From Methylobacterium cerastii (lineage in GTDB: Bacteria; Pseudomonadota; Alphaproteobacteria; Rhizobiales; Beijerinckiaceae), in contig NZ_BPQG01000056.1 in assembly GCF_022179125.1 (NCBI RefSeq), positions 45,742 through 109,741 of the forward strand: 64,000 nt of DNA. Direction: 5' to 3'. The stretch's first letter is position 1. Every line of letters starts with the position of its first letter. Below are positions 10,901 through 17,607 of the stretch, piece after piece. A program made the translations under genes and the position numbers. The notes beneath the pieces were generated by a model. The model was not told where the DNA came from. It did no database searches and saw only the letters and a program-made list of their open reading frames with translations.

Positions 10901-12257
10901 TCTCGCCGCCGGTCTGGGTGAAGCGCTCGGCCAACGCGTCGCCGCGGCTGAGGAAGGTGGTCTCCAGGCTTCCCGCCGAGCGCTCGAAGCTTTCGCGCAC
11001 GGTGGCGCCCTGGCGGTCGAGGGCGTCGATCACGCCGGCGCCGGTCTCGGCGAGCGAGCGCGCGACCTGGCTGGCGTTCTCGGCCAGCCGCTCGGTGAGC
11101 GCGCCGCCGGTGCTCTCGAACACGCGGGTCACGTCGGCGGCCCGGGTCTCGAACGAACGGGTCAGCGTCTCGCCTACCTCGGCGATCGAGCCGCGCACGC
11201 CCTCGCTGGTGGCGGCGAGCCGCGCGATCAGCTCGTCGCCGCGCCCCGACATCACGCCGACCACACGGTCGCCCGCCTCGCCCAGCGACGCCGTGATCGC
11301 GTCGCCGCGCGCGTCCAGCGCCCCGGTGACGCGCTCGCCGGCTCCGGTCATCGCCGTGACGATGCGCTCGGCCGCGCCCTCCAGCTCCTGCGTCAGGCTC
11401 TGGTGCGAGCCGGTGATCGCGCCGCGCACCCGCTCGGCGTTGGCGACGATGCTTTCGCGCTGCGCGACCAGCTCGTCGACGAGCGAGCGGATCCGGATCT
11501 CGTTGTCGGAGTAGGCCCGCTCCAGGGTCGCGATCTCGCCGCGCACCAGGGTCTCGAGCTCGCCGGCCCGGGCGAGCGCCCGCTCGACGCCGTCGCCGAC
11601 GGCGGCGACTTCGCGGCGCACGGTCTGCGACATCGTCAGCACGGCGTCGGTGGAGAAGCTTTCGGGCTCGGCCAGGCGGATCGCGACCTCGCCGACGGCG
11701 CGCGCCACGAGGCGCATCTCCTGCGCGCGCACGGCCAGCATGCCGGTGATCAGGAACAGCACCACCGGCCCGACAAGCGCGGCCGCGCCGACGGTCGCCT
11801 GCAGCGCGGTGAGGCCCGTGAGGAACCCGCGCAGGTCGCCGCCGGACTGGTTCCAGGCGAGCAGCGCGAGGCCGTTCACCCAGACGAAGGCCGCGAGCGC
11901 GGCGAGGATGTAGGGGGTGCGGGCCGGGCGGACCCGGAGCGTCTGCTGCAGGATGCCGATGTTGCGGCGGTCGTCGTTGGCCACGAGGGAGCGGTCGGGC
12001 GGCAGCAGGCCGCCCTCGCGGTGGGCGCGCTCGCGGCCGGGCGGCGGCACGTCGGAGGCGAGCGGCGGATCGAGGTCGAGGCGGGGCGGGCTCAGGCGGC
12101 CGGCCTGCTCCTGCAGCGGGTCGCCGTCGCCGACGTCGGGCAGGCGCGGCTCCGCGCGGGCCTCGGCCTCGGGCGTCAGGACCTCGAGGTTCAGCGCCTG
12201 CTCGATCGCAGAGAGCGCCGCCTCGGCCGGGTCCTTCAGCTTCTTCTCGGTGGCCAT
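4956..12257 (-). CDS. Giant apolipoprotein-like coiled-coil membrane protein, GPR/RgsE-type polar growth factor
   Basis: This 2,433-residue protein starts at an ATG preceded by GAGGCG. The N-terminal ~110 residues are cytoplasmic and acidic. Two membrane helices follow (about 114-134 and 152-174). About 2,000 residues of helical 11/33-residue apolipoprotein-like repeats then run from ~190 to ~2200, with phrases such as LxxRxxAL and ALDxRG recurring. An Ala/Pro/Thr-rich linker (~2200-2285) leads to a conserved-looking C-terminal domain of ~120 residues with DLWERYRRGEPNLF and YTPQGKQTF, ending near TGKVYTMLAHASGRFEG. Size, topology and repeat type match GROWTH POLE RING protein of Agrobacterium and RgsE of Sinorhizobium, which organise unipolar peptidoglycan growth. 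That role is inferred here, because those proteins are known from other Rhizobiales. A name based on apolipoprotein or kinesin similarity would reflect only the helical repeats. Confidence 0.82.
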   Translation of the reverse strand: MATEKKLKDPAEAALSAIEQALNLEVLTPEAEARAEPRLPDVGDGDPLQEQAGRLSPPRLDLDPPLASDVPPPGRERAHREGGLLPPDRSLVANDDRRNIGILQQTLRVRPARTPYILAALAAFVWVNGLALLAWNQSGGDLRGFLTGLTALQATVGAAALVGPVVLFLITGMLAVRAQEMRLVARAVGEVAIRLAEPESFSTDAVLTMSQTVRREVAAVGDGVERALARAGELETLVRGEIATLERAYSDNEIRIRSLVDELVAQRESIVANAERVRGAITGSHQSLTQELEGAAERIVTAMTGAGERVTGALDARGDAITASLGEAGDRVVGVMSGRGDELIARLAATSEGVRGSIAEVGETLTRSFETRAADVTRVFESTGGALTERLAENASQVARSLAETGAGVIDALDRQGATVRESFERSAGSLETTFLSRGDALAERFTQTGGEITARFAETGDALRAHFAATGTALSDDIAGRGAALRTEIETAGDGVAASIEARGRDAQAGLALAAAGVIETFTTRATTVRDDLVGTAERIAETVTAGGGVVADRIEAIAGRLHETITLHGGALETRLDAAGERAGSLVALRSQEAASSLEAAFASLGDTFAHGASGATGSLRETIATLSAEIVARTAEAVDSFRRSAEETTVSIGATGAEAAQAMRRSAAGATGELEARTVEAVQIFERRLADTAADLAARSAEAAEAITLAASTAHGATAAQTAEMAARVSAAMDALRATSGEVTSAVETHMNGLLGRIGAASEEAGGQLGGRAEAAIEALRTAMGTLNAEFSTRSNETTGAIARAAEQVAEELSARMRTIEAAFGEHGRGVTDLLASHAEETQARIAGTGRDIVLAVATQGARVADALHQSGASFGETADVRVKAIDETIGNRLAALHDIIARGDILADKISRDTSTLGETMGGSLAEMDRLISVRGQAFAETIVERTRDARDAVETHLGALEDRSAKRSAEIGETFANLVSHIDGHLGTRATALNEALIGRTGEMARIMAEGSRDLVEALDGRAAGLGQDIASRAAALSDALAERSEEMARRLDEGAGRFDTGVLGRLEAIGAALEERSRLVDERFGAQAFEAIRLIESRTRAIDEELGGRTRELVATIESRTSGIDAAMAARVADLTRAIEERTGGIDAALAGRVQELVALIEERATSADAALATQTEAVRRAFAERSDLLGHLIDERTAAMSSELDEKGRMVFGAIGGRITELARLFDRGGTSLGEVIDQRGESVLAKLQQTIADAERMLGDGEGRLGRTLASRTSDISGLLDEGVRTVHDLLDARTNQIRVLLDEHATTLSSSLDGRMGPLHDALDNRGRELVETIAATLGHATTTLDDRTQAMGSLFDERLDALANLVDGRGTQFAKTVDARAQMLRALFEQAHAALDAVVEGRGDDLATAVDARVAALRAVFDEAPAALVQLVEARQQQLTQTLDDRTAALRDVFSEAHAALDGLVENRGRQLATTVDAGVVALRAVLDEAPAALVQLVEARQQQLTQTLDDRTAALRDAFSEAHEALDGMVESRGRQLAETVDTRTQTLRTLFDESGHALGNAVEDRAEHFSRTVAARMEGLRALLDEATGTIEHLLENRTTALGGDVEARTRAITAAFDARMADLADLLQTRTEAFAKTVEAQGTALTVSVDGRSEAFTQRIDSRMKTFATLVASRGDAIATAFDDRHDAFAGLVEERMASLVAALDQRARDHAALTDGHSAMLGTTLDERNAAMAALLDERTEALSAGFERRAVALGSLVDARGEALARRLAQSAETIVRGIEEGGEALVERVDGTGRSVTDTMKGHIERLRAVIDGPVLQLSGALAERGTAIERALAETGQPLIEALRERTEALTAQSRESAEALRAAVENGAARSIAGLSEVNERLRRDLGGVVARIEGANAALKDLLVGANANLGAVEGELAERVHQIQSALQDVATQTGTASEGVSAQVEALRGVAEGAVREATNLAEALDGRSRALAEQSRTHVSELGRAAGSLEGVENRLAASLSGRGEAVETALAGLQERSVALESRTAAFAEGIERALRAAEERARAVGESLTQSAEAAGTRVAGAFEGLRTDAGTEGEKTTEAVRVAIAAASAEMRTVFAEAQARFGESVAGMREMAGAIRTELDATRADLARGVLELPQETQDAAGEMRRVVSDQIKALNELSALVARSNRAVDVVQPQANEQRRTAEAGARSAPAARTAPAQPAPAATAPTKATVTAAPAQPAPTTAAPRPATPARTETAATRPATPVRPASGQASGDKRGWLSDLLTRASLDDEDEAGVTESPAPAASKAAVETGRIALETISADIARMIDHRTAVDLWERYRRGEPNLFDIKIYTPQGKQTFLEMQRRYRADAEFRRTVDRYVSEFERLLGDVARNDKDAARADAYLTSETGKVYTMLAHASGRFEGA
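7621..8016 (-). repeat. Tandem 198-bp duplication inside the giant coiled-coil gene
   Basis: Two adjacent 198-bp units (about 7621-7818 and 7819-8016) are nearly identical over long stretches; for example the run beginning ggcggccgtgcggtcgtcc recurs exactly 198 bp apart. The unit encodes 66 residues, i.e. two 33-residue or six 11-residue apolipoprotein-type repeats, so the reading frame and heptad/hendecad register are kept. A more diverged third unit follows from 8017. This looks like recent repeat expansion by slippage or unequal exchange. Confidence 0.85.
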
Positions 12258-12620
12258 GCAACGCCTCGTTACGCGATCCCGCGACCGCCGGCGAAAGCCG
12301 GAGGCGGAGACACAACTACCCGTTTACCAAGTCAATTTAGACCCCGTCGCCCCCTCGGGATACCCGACCGGCGCGTCGGCGCCGGAAATCCTTAACGGAA
12401 TGGTTACCAAGGCGGGGCGGCCCATGCGGACGGGCCGCCAAACCATGATGCCGCAAGGACGATCCGGTGGCGACCGCTTTGCCGCCTGCCCTGTGGACAG
12501 CAGGGACGCGGGCAAACCAGACAGGCAAGCTAGAAAGGCAAGAGGGATCGGTAGAAGGGGAGGTACAGGTCGATGGGCAGGTAATAGGGCATGTGGATGG
12601 GCAGGTAGAAGGCGTCGAGC
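12258..12620. other. 363-bp divergent intergenic region
   Basis: This region lies between the giant gene (minus) and the HPt gene (plus). It holds a TTAACGGAATGGTTACC element at 12392-12408, which on the minus strand resembles a spaced CtrA-like site. It also holds a purine-rich stretch with short repeats just before the HPt start (gatgggcaggta at 12572 and again at 12596; ggtagaagg at 12550 and 12604). Read on the minus strand, this repeat stretch is a 30-codon open frame, described separately. No other gene was seen. Confidence 0.5.
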
Positions 12621-12622
12621 AT
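12530..12622 (-). CDS. Possible 30-residue aromatic/proline-rich small protein
   Basis: On the minus strand an ATG at 12622 opens a 30-codon frame ending in TAG. The peptide is rich in Tyr, Leu, Pro and Phe and repeats the word YLPI (FYLPIHMP, then YYLPIDLY), ending LPFYRSLLPF. About 27 of its codons end in G or C, as real genes here do, although the peptide uses many A/T-rich first and second positions. Against it: no Shine-Dalgarno precedes the ATG, the frame continues open upstream opposite the HPt gene, and its start overlaps the HPt start in the same catg. It resembles no family I know. It could equally be a by-product of the repetitive HPt leader. Confidence 0.3.
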   Translation of the reverse strand: MLDAFYLPIHMPYYLPIDLYLPFYRSLLPF

Positions 12623-12932
12623 GGAGACCATCGATCGCGCGCATCTCGCCGCGCAGACCTTCGGCGACGCCGACCTCGCGGCCGAGCTTCTCGGCCTGTT
12701 CGCCGACCAGTGCCGGCGCATCCTGCCGCGCTTGGCCGACCCCGCGCTGCCGGCCCAGGACCGCGCCGACCTCGCCCACACCCTGAAGGGCTCCGCGGCC
12801 TCCGTCGGCGCCAGCCACGTCCGCGACCTCAGCTCGGCTGCCGAGACGGCGTTGCGCGGCGGCGGCGACGCCGCCGCGGCGGTGGCCGACCTGGAACCGG
12901 CCGTCGCCGCATGCCTCGCCGAGATCGGTTGA
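12621..12932 (+). CDS. Free histidine phosphotransfer (HPt) domain protein
   Basis: This 103-residue protein consists almost only of an HPt four-helix domain. The phosphoryl-accepting histidine is His53 in AHTLKGSAASVGA, the classical HTLKGSA signature. Such free HPt proteins relay phosphate between the receiver of a hybrid histidine kinase and a separate response regulator in the cytoplasm. Possible partners in this window are the CheA-REC hybrid, the PAS hybrid kinase at 59.5-62.2 kb and the single-domain regulator at 36.4 kb, but none is linked. The ATG at 12621 follows a purine-rich leader with repeated AGG words. Confidence 0.85.
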   Translation: METIDRAHLAAQTFGDADLAAELLGLFADQCRRILPRLADPALPAQDRADLAHTLKGSAASVGASHVRDLSSAAETALRGGGDAAAAVADLEPAVAACLAEIG

Positions 12933-13001
12933 GCGGCCGCCCTCTGCGGCAAAAGCGGTCGCGCGCGTGCGGTGCGGGAACACCCTGCAGGTTTTCGCGT
13001 A

Positions 13002-13031
13002 GGCCGCAGCAACAAAGGCCGCAGCAACAAA
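13002..13031. repeat. Perfect 15-bp tandem duplication
   Basis: The 15-mer ggccgcagcaacaaa occurs twice head to tail (13002-13016, 13017-13031) in the gap between the HPt and ferredoxin genes. Its meaning is unknown; it may be a polymorphic slippage site. Confidence 0.8.
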
Positions 13032-13119
13032 CCGCTCGCGTGGGCTTGCTCAGGCGTGCCCGGACGTCGCCGTGCTTGCAATCCGCGTCATGCCCCGTAA
13101 GCAGGCCCAGCGCTCGCCG

Positions 13120-13149
13120 GACACCTGCCCGCCCGACACTTGCCCGCCC
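13120..13149. repeat. 15-bp tandem duplication with one mismatch
   Basis: The unit gacacctgcccgccc (13120-13134) is followed directly by gacacttgcccgccc (13135-13149), just upstream of the ferredoxin ribosome site. It is a second tandem 15-mer in the same gap, with a different sequence. Confidence 0.75.
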
Positions 13150-13172
13150 GATCCACGAGCCCGGAGTCACGG

Positions 13173-13493
13173 ATGCCCAAGATCACCTACGTCGATCATG
13201 CCGGAACGGCGAGGACCGTCGAGGGCAGCGTCGGCGCCACCGTCATGGAGACGGCGCTGCGCAACAACGTGCCGGGGATCGACGCGGAGTGCGGCGGCGC
13301 TTGCGCCTGCGCCACCTGCCACGTCTACGTGGCCGACGACTGGGCCGCGGCGGTCGGTCCGGCCGAGGACATGGAGCAGGACATGCTCGACTTCGCCTCG
13401 GACGTGAAGGCGACCTCGCGGCTCTCCTGCCAGATCCGCATCAAGCCTGAGTTCGACGGCCTCACGGTGACGACGCCGGCCCGCCAGGGATAG
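13173..13493 (+). CDS. 2Fe-2S ferredoxin (adrenodoxin/ISC type)
   Basis: This 106-residue soluble electron carrier begins MPKITYVDHAG. The cluster ligands are visible as Cys40, Cys46 and Cys49 in CGGACACATC, plus Cys87 in RLSCQI, the Cx5Cx2C...C spacing of adrenodoxin-type ferredoxins that serve iron-sulfur assembly or cytochrome P450 systems. The ATG at 13173 is preceded by CCGGAG; the frame is open a little further upstream but lacks the conserved start. No isc or P450 genes are adjacent, so the partner is unknown. The stop codon is part of the large palindrome at 13491-13532. Confidence 0.92.
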   Translation: MPKITYVDHAGTARTVEGSVGATVMETALRNNVPGIDAECGGACACATCHVYVADDWAAAVGPAEDMEQDMLDFASDVKATSRLSCQIRIKPEFDGLTVTTPARQG

Positions 13494-13532
13494 AGCGTTT
13501 TCCGTCATCCCTGGATCACGGAAAACGCTCTA
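13491..13532. repeat. Large perfect palindrome, dispersed-repeat or terminator candidate
   Basis: Arms of 15 bp (tagagcgttttccgt, 13491-13505; complement 13518-13532) flank a 12-nt loop. The first three bases are the ferredoxin stop codon. The core gagcgttttcc is one I recall as frequent in Methylobacterium and related genomes, so it may be a dispersed REP-like element that also ends transcription between this gene and the convergent VWA gene. Confidence 0.7.
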
Positions 13533-13609
13533 TCTCATTGCGGGGTCGCATTGTCTTCACGCGAGCCGGAAACCACCTCGCTTGAAAGTGCTCTCGGCGG
13601 TCTGGGCGG

Positions 13610-14785
13610 TCATCGCAGCAGCGCCCGCATCGCGCCGTCGAGGCCTTCAAGGGTCAACGGGAACATGCGGTCGGAGAACAGCCGCCGCATCATCCCGATC
13701 GACTGCGTGTAGCCCCATTGCGGCGTCGGCACCGGATTGAGCCACACCGCCTTCGGGAAATGCGCGAGCACCCGCTCGACCCAGGCCGCGCCGGGTTCCT
13801 CGTTCCAGTGCTCCACCGAGCCGCCGGGCGCCGCGATCTCGTAGGGGCTCATCGAGGCGTCGCCGACGAACACCACGCGGTAGTCCGACGGATAGGTTCG
13901 GATCACGTCGAGGAGCGGCGTCGTCTCGTCGTGGCGGCGGCGGTTCTCGGTCCATACCGCCTCGTAGGGGCAGTTGTGGAAGTAGAAGTGCGCAAAATGC
14001 TTGAACTCCGAGCGCGCCGCCGAGAATAGCTCCTCGACCTGCTCCACGTGCCAATCCATCGAGCCTCCGACGTCGAGGAAGAGCAGAACCTTTACTGCAT
14101 TGCGCCGTTCCGGCCGCAGGCGCACGTCGATGTAGCCTTGGCGCGCGCTCTCGCGGATCGTGCCGTCGAGGTCGAGTTCCTCGGCCGCGCCCGTGCGCGC
14201 GAAGCGGCGGAGGCGCCGCAGCGCCAGCCGCATGGTGCGGGTGCCGAGCTCGACGGTGTCGTCGAGGTCCTTGAACTCGCGCTTGTCCCAGACCTTCACC
14301 GCGCGGAAGTTGCGGTTGCCGTCCTGGCCGATGCGGATGCCTTCCGGGTTGTAGCCGTAGGCGCCGAAGGGCGAGGTGCCGCCGGTGCCGATCCACTTCG
14401 AGCCGCCCTGGTGGCGCTCCTTCTGCTCGGCAAGGCGCTGCTTCAGGGTCTCGAACAGCTTGTCCCAGCCGAGCGCCTTCATCTCCGCCTTCTCGGCGTC
14501 GGTGAGGTACTTCTCGGCGAGCTTGCGCAGCCATTCCTCGGGGATCGCGGTCGGCGCCACCGCTTCGCCGACGGTTTCGAGCCCCTTGAACACCGAGCCG
14601 AACACCCGGTCGAACCGATCGAGGTGGGCCTCGTCCTTCACCAGGGCGGTACGGGCGAGGAAGTAGAACTCCTCCACCCGCTTTTCGGCGAGGTCGCGCT
14701 CGAGCGCGCCGAGGAGGATCAGGTACTCGCGCAGCGAGACGGGGACGCGCGCCTCGCGCAGAGCGGTGAAGAACTGAAGCAGCAT
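13610..14785 (-). CDS. VWA domain-containing protein (CoxE-like)
   Basis: This is a 391-residue cytoplasmic protein. The N-terminal half (MLLQFFTALREARVPVSLREY) is typical of the CoxE/VWA proteins that act with MoxR-type AAA ATPases in metalloenzyme maturation. The C-terminal half is a von Willebrand A domain whose metal site reads LFLDVGGSMDWH; the usual DxSxS is changed to DxGGS, a variant common in this family. Later motifs are YFHNCPYEAVW and VFVGDASMSPYE. The ATG at 14785 gives the family N-terminus; a longer frame to 14890 has no support. No MoxR ATPase is adjacent. The partner protein and target enzyme are unknown. Confidence 0.85.
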   Translation of the reverse strand: MLLQFFTALREARVPVSLREYLILLGALERDLAEKRVEEFYFLARTALVKDEAHLDRFDRVFGSVFKGLETVGEAVAPTAIPEEWLRKLAEKYLTDAEKAEMKALGWDKLFETLKQRLAEQKERHQGGSKWIGTGGTSPFGAYGYNPEGIRIGQDGNRNFRAVKVWDKREFKDLDDTVELGTRTMRLALRRLRRFARTGAAEELDLDGTIRESARQGYIDVRLRPERRNAVKVLLFLDVGGSMDWHVEQVEELFSAARSEFKHFAHFYFHNCPYEAVWTENRRRHDETTPLLDVIRTYPSDYRVVFVGDASMSPYEIAAPGGSVEHWNEEPGAAWVERVLAHFPKAVWLNPVPTPQWGYTQSIGMMRRLFSDRMFPLTLEGLDGAMRALLR

Positions 14786-15019
14786 GGGCCGATAACGCGC
14801 CGCAGGCGCAGTCGGGTCAAGCGCCGGCGGAGGATGCCGGTCGGCACGATTTGGACCGAGAGGCGCGGATTCCTGGGCACAAGTCCGCATTCCTGTTGAT
14901 ATCTGGTCGAGTCAGACTCGCACGGTCACTGAAACAGTCATGGGAATCGACCATCTCGGATGCATCGAGTCCAGCCGGGCGTGACAAGAGTCCACATGTC
15001 CGGAATCGGGAGGTCTGCG

Positions 15020-15436
15020 ATGGCAGTCATCCTACGCAACATGTCCGAATTCAAGCGGTTTCTCGGGAAGCCGGGCGCGATGATTCAAGTCGTGCGCAAC
15101 ACCTTCATGGATCGCCAACCGGAGGCGGCCCGCGCCGCCTATCGCGACAAGGGCATGTACTTGCCGCGCACCGTCCAGGCGATCTCGCGCAAGGCGGCGG
15201 TATTCGCCTTGAAGGGGCATCCGGGCACGGTCTGGCTGTACTGGGACAAGGGCGCCCGCGGCTGGCGCTTCAACGGCGACACGGTGATGGTGCCGCTCAC
15301 GATGGGGTTGGGACCGCCCGACGAGATCGTCTACCGCTGCAGCTTCGCGGACGGGTTCGAGCCGGCTCGCGCGGTGAAGACGCGGAAGGCCGAGGCCCGC
15401 GACTGGCACGGCGAGGCGATGCCGAACCTGATTTGA
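15020..15436 (+). CDS. Conserved-looking protein of unknown function
   Basis: I do not recognise this 138-residue protein. It starts at an ATG placed well behind GGGAGG; a second ATG at 15041 is possible. It has no signal peptide or membrane helix. The middle is basic (AYRDKGMYLPRTVQAISRK) and the end has several Trp/Tyr (VWLYWDKGARGWRF), suggesting a small compact domain. Codon use is like its neighbours. It is divergent from the VWA gene across a 234-bp gap and convergent with the CPA2 antiporter 43 bp away. Confidence 0.65.
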   Translation: MAVILRNMSEFKRFLGKPGAMIQVVRNTFMDRQPEAARAAYRDKGMYLPRTVQAISRKAAVFALKGHPGTVWLYWDKGARGWRFNGDTVMVPLTMGLGPPDEIVYRCSFADGFEPARAVKTRKAEARDWHGEAMPNLI

Positions 15437-15478
15437 TCCCCGGCCCTGATCTGATCCCTTGCTGCGATCCCGGAGGGC

Positions 15479-17323
15479 TCAGGCCCGCCGCACGACGGTC
15501 GCGGGCTCGTCCTTGGGCGGGGCCTCCCGCGGCCCTTCCTGCGCCTTGCCGACCGTGCGCCGCGCCCGGAACACCGGCCGCGTGTCGGTCTCCTTGCGCT
15601 TGAGCATGGCGCGGTACTCGTCGCGGCGCTCGTGGATCGACGCGATGACGAGACCCATCGGCACGCCGACGTCGACCAGCACCGCCTCCGAGAGCTGCAG
15701 CGAGGCCTCGATCGTCTCCGGAACCGCGTCGTCGACGCCGAGCTCGTAGAGCGCGGTGGCGTGCTTCGCGTCGCGGGCTCGGGCGACGATGGTCAGGTCC
15801 ACCCGCTCGGCGCGGGCGGCCACCACCACAGCCTCGACGGCGTGCGGGTTGTCGAGGGTCACTACCAGCGCCCGCGCGGTGGCGATGTCGCACCGGCGGA
15901 GCAATTCGGTGTTGGAGGAATCGCCGAAGTAGACCGGCTTGCCGAGCCGGCGCTGCTCGGCGACGCGGGCCGCGTCCGCATCGAGGGCGAGGTAGGGGAT
16001 CTTGTGGCGGGCGAGCATCTCGCCGACCTGTCGCCCGACCCGGCCGTAGCCGGCGACGATGACCCGGTCCTGCTGCTTGTCCGGCGGCGGGTCGGCCCGC
16101 ACCCGGCCCTGCTGATGCTTCGAGGCCCGCTTGCCGATCCGCCGGCCCAGGGCGGCGAGCCCCGGGATCATGATCATGGTCACCGTGGTGACGATCAACG
16201 CCGCCCCGCCCACCGGCTCCGGCACGAGGCCGGTGGCCATCGCCCCGCCGATCAGCACGAAGGCGAACTCGCCGCCCGGCCCGAGCAGCATCGCGGTCTC
16301 GAACGCGACCGCGCGGGAGAGTTTGAGGGCGGGCGCCGCCATCACCACGACGGCGGCCTTGATGAACAGCAGCGCGAAGGCGAGCCCGAGGATCGCGCCG
16401 GGGGCCGCCAGCAGCTGCGCCGGATCGAGGTTCATCCCCACCGAGACGAAGAACACCCCGAGCAGGAGCCCTTTGAACGGATCGATGGTGGCCTCGATCG
16501 CCCGGCGGTACTCGGTCTCGGCCAGCAGAAGCCCGGCCACGAAGGCGCCGAGCGTCATCGACAGGCCGGACGCCGCCGCCGTCAGCGCCGTGGCGACGAT
16601 GACGAGGAGACAGGCCGCCATGAATAGCTCGGCCGACTTGGTGCGCGCCACCAGGTGGAACAGCGGCCGGAGGGCGAGCCGCCCGGCCACCACGATCACC
16701 ACCAGGGCGATGGCGGCCTGCGCAAGCGCCAGGGCGAGCGCGCCGCCCATGTCGGCGCCGTCGCTGCGGCCCGAGACCGCGATCGCGAACAGGACCGGCG
16801 CGACGGCTAGGTCCTGGAACAGCAGGACGGCGAAGCTCGCGCGCCCAGCCGGCGTGTTGAGCCGCCGCTGCTCGGCCAGCACCGGCAGCACCACGGCGGT
16901 GGAGGAGAGCGCCAGCGCGATGCCGACGATCACCGCGCCGGCCAGCGGCACCTTCAGCCCGAACAGGATCGAGCCGATGATCAAGGCCGAGCAGATCACC
17001 TGGATCGAGCCGAGGCCGAAGACCAGGCGCCGCAGGGTGCGCAGCCGCTCCCAGGACAGCTCGACCCCGATCATGAACATCAGGAAGATGACGCCGAACT
17101 CGGCCAGGTGCGCGATCTCGGTGCGGTTGCCGATCGTGAACAGCGAGACCCAGTGGAACTGGTCCGAGAACCGGCCGAGCCCGAACGGCCCGAGCAGCGC
17201 GCCCGCGCCGATGAAGCCGAGCACCGGGCTGATGCGCAGGCGATGGAACAGAGGCACCACCACGCCCGCGGTGACGAGGAACAGGATCGCTTCCTTGTAG
17301 GAGCCGGCATGGACGTCGGGCAT
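15479..17323 (-). CDS. Monovalent cation:proton antiporter-2 (KefB/KefC type)
   Basis: This 614-residue inner-membrane antiporter has a CPA2 Na+/H+-exchanger domain of about 12 helices (residues 10-385; early motif GFIGAGALLGPFGLGRF, middle ALSSTAVVLPVLAEQ and LLFQDLAVAPVLF). A cytoplasmic TrkA-N/RCK domain with the nucleotide-binding loop VIVAGYGRVGRQVG starts near residue 420. Relatives exchange K+ for H+ and protect against electrophiles or pH stress. The C-terminal tail is charged (RAQEGPREAPPKDEP). The ATG at 17323 starts the family N-terminus. No KefF/KefG partner is adjacent. Confidence 0.88.
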   Translation of the reverse strand: MPDVHAGSYKEAILFLVTAGVVVPLFHRLRISPVLGFIGAGALLGPFGLGRFSDQFHWVSLFTIGNRTEIAHLAEFGVIFLMFMIGVELSWERLRTLRRLVFGLGSIQVICSALIIGSILFGLKVPLAGAVIVGIALALSSTAVVLPVLAEQRRLNTPAGRASFAVLLFQDLAVAPVLFAIAVSGRSDGADMGGALALALAQAAIALVVIVVAGRLALRPLFHLVARTKSAELFMAACLLVIVATALTAAASGLSMTLGAFVAGLLLAETEYRRAIEATIDPFKGLLLGVFFVSVGMNLDPAQLLAAPGAILGLAFALLFIKAAVVVMAAPALKLSRAVAFETAMLLGPGGEFAFVLIGGAMATGLVPEPVGGAALIVTTVTMIMIPGLAALGRRIGKRASKHQQGRVRADPPPDKQQDRVIVAGYGRVGRQVGEMLARHKIPYLALDADAARVAEQRRLGKPVYFGDSSNTELLRRCDIATARALVVTLDNPHAVEAVVVAARAERVDLTIVARARDAKHATALYELGVDDAVPETIEASLQLSEAVLVDVGVPMGLVIASIHERRDEYRAMLKRKETDTRPVFRARRTVGKAQEGPREAPPKDEPATVVRRA

Positions 17324-17550
17324 CGGCGGTCGGTTCGAACCTCTTGGCGACGTGACTGGGCGGGGCTGGCGCGATCATGCGAGGTGGGCGCTCCCCGAGC
17401 AACCGGGAATCGCCGTCGCGGCGCGATTGGACGGGCGTGCGCCGGGCGCCGGCCTCGGAAAGTGAGGCATTTGCGCCACCTCCCGAACGGTAGCGGTGGA
17501 CGGCCGCCATGCGGCCCAAATTCGGCACAATGCCCGCTTAGCGAAAGCGG

Positions 17551-17565
17551 TTAACGAACGGTTAC
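17551..17565 (+). promoter_or_regulatory. CtrA-like box upstream of an unknown membrane operon
   Basis: TTAA-CGAACGG-TTAC matches the alphaproteobacterial CtrA consensus (TTAA-N7-TTAA) except for the last base. It lies 43 bp before the start at 17608. This is motif resemblance only. Confidence 0.3.
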
Positions 17566-17607
17566 GCTCAACCGCGCGTCGCGTACGATCCGACCTTAGA
17601 GAGCCCC

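Noticed and set aside
8821-12315. Second long minus-strand frame overlapping the giant gene
   Set aside because: It is a shifted frame of the same repeats with Arg/Pro/Gly-rich text and no membrane or domain pattern; the real frame has clear helices and a domain at the end.
6258-12395. Open frame of over 2,000 codons opposite the giant coiled-coil gene
   Set aside because: The high G+C and 33-codon repeats of the real gene keep stops away on the other strand. The translated product is a Gly/Arg/Leu-rich repeat without domains, and no start or ribosome site is convincing.
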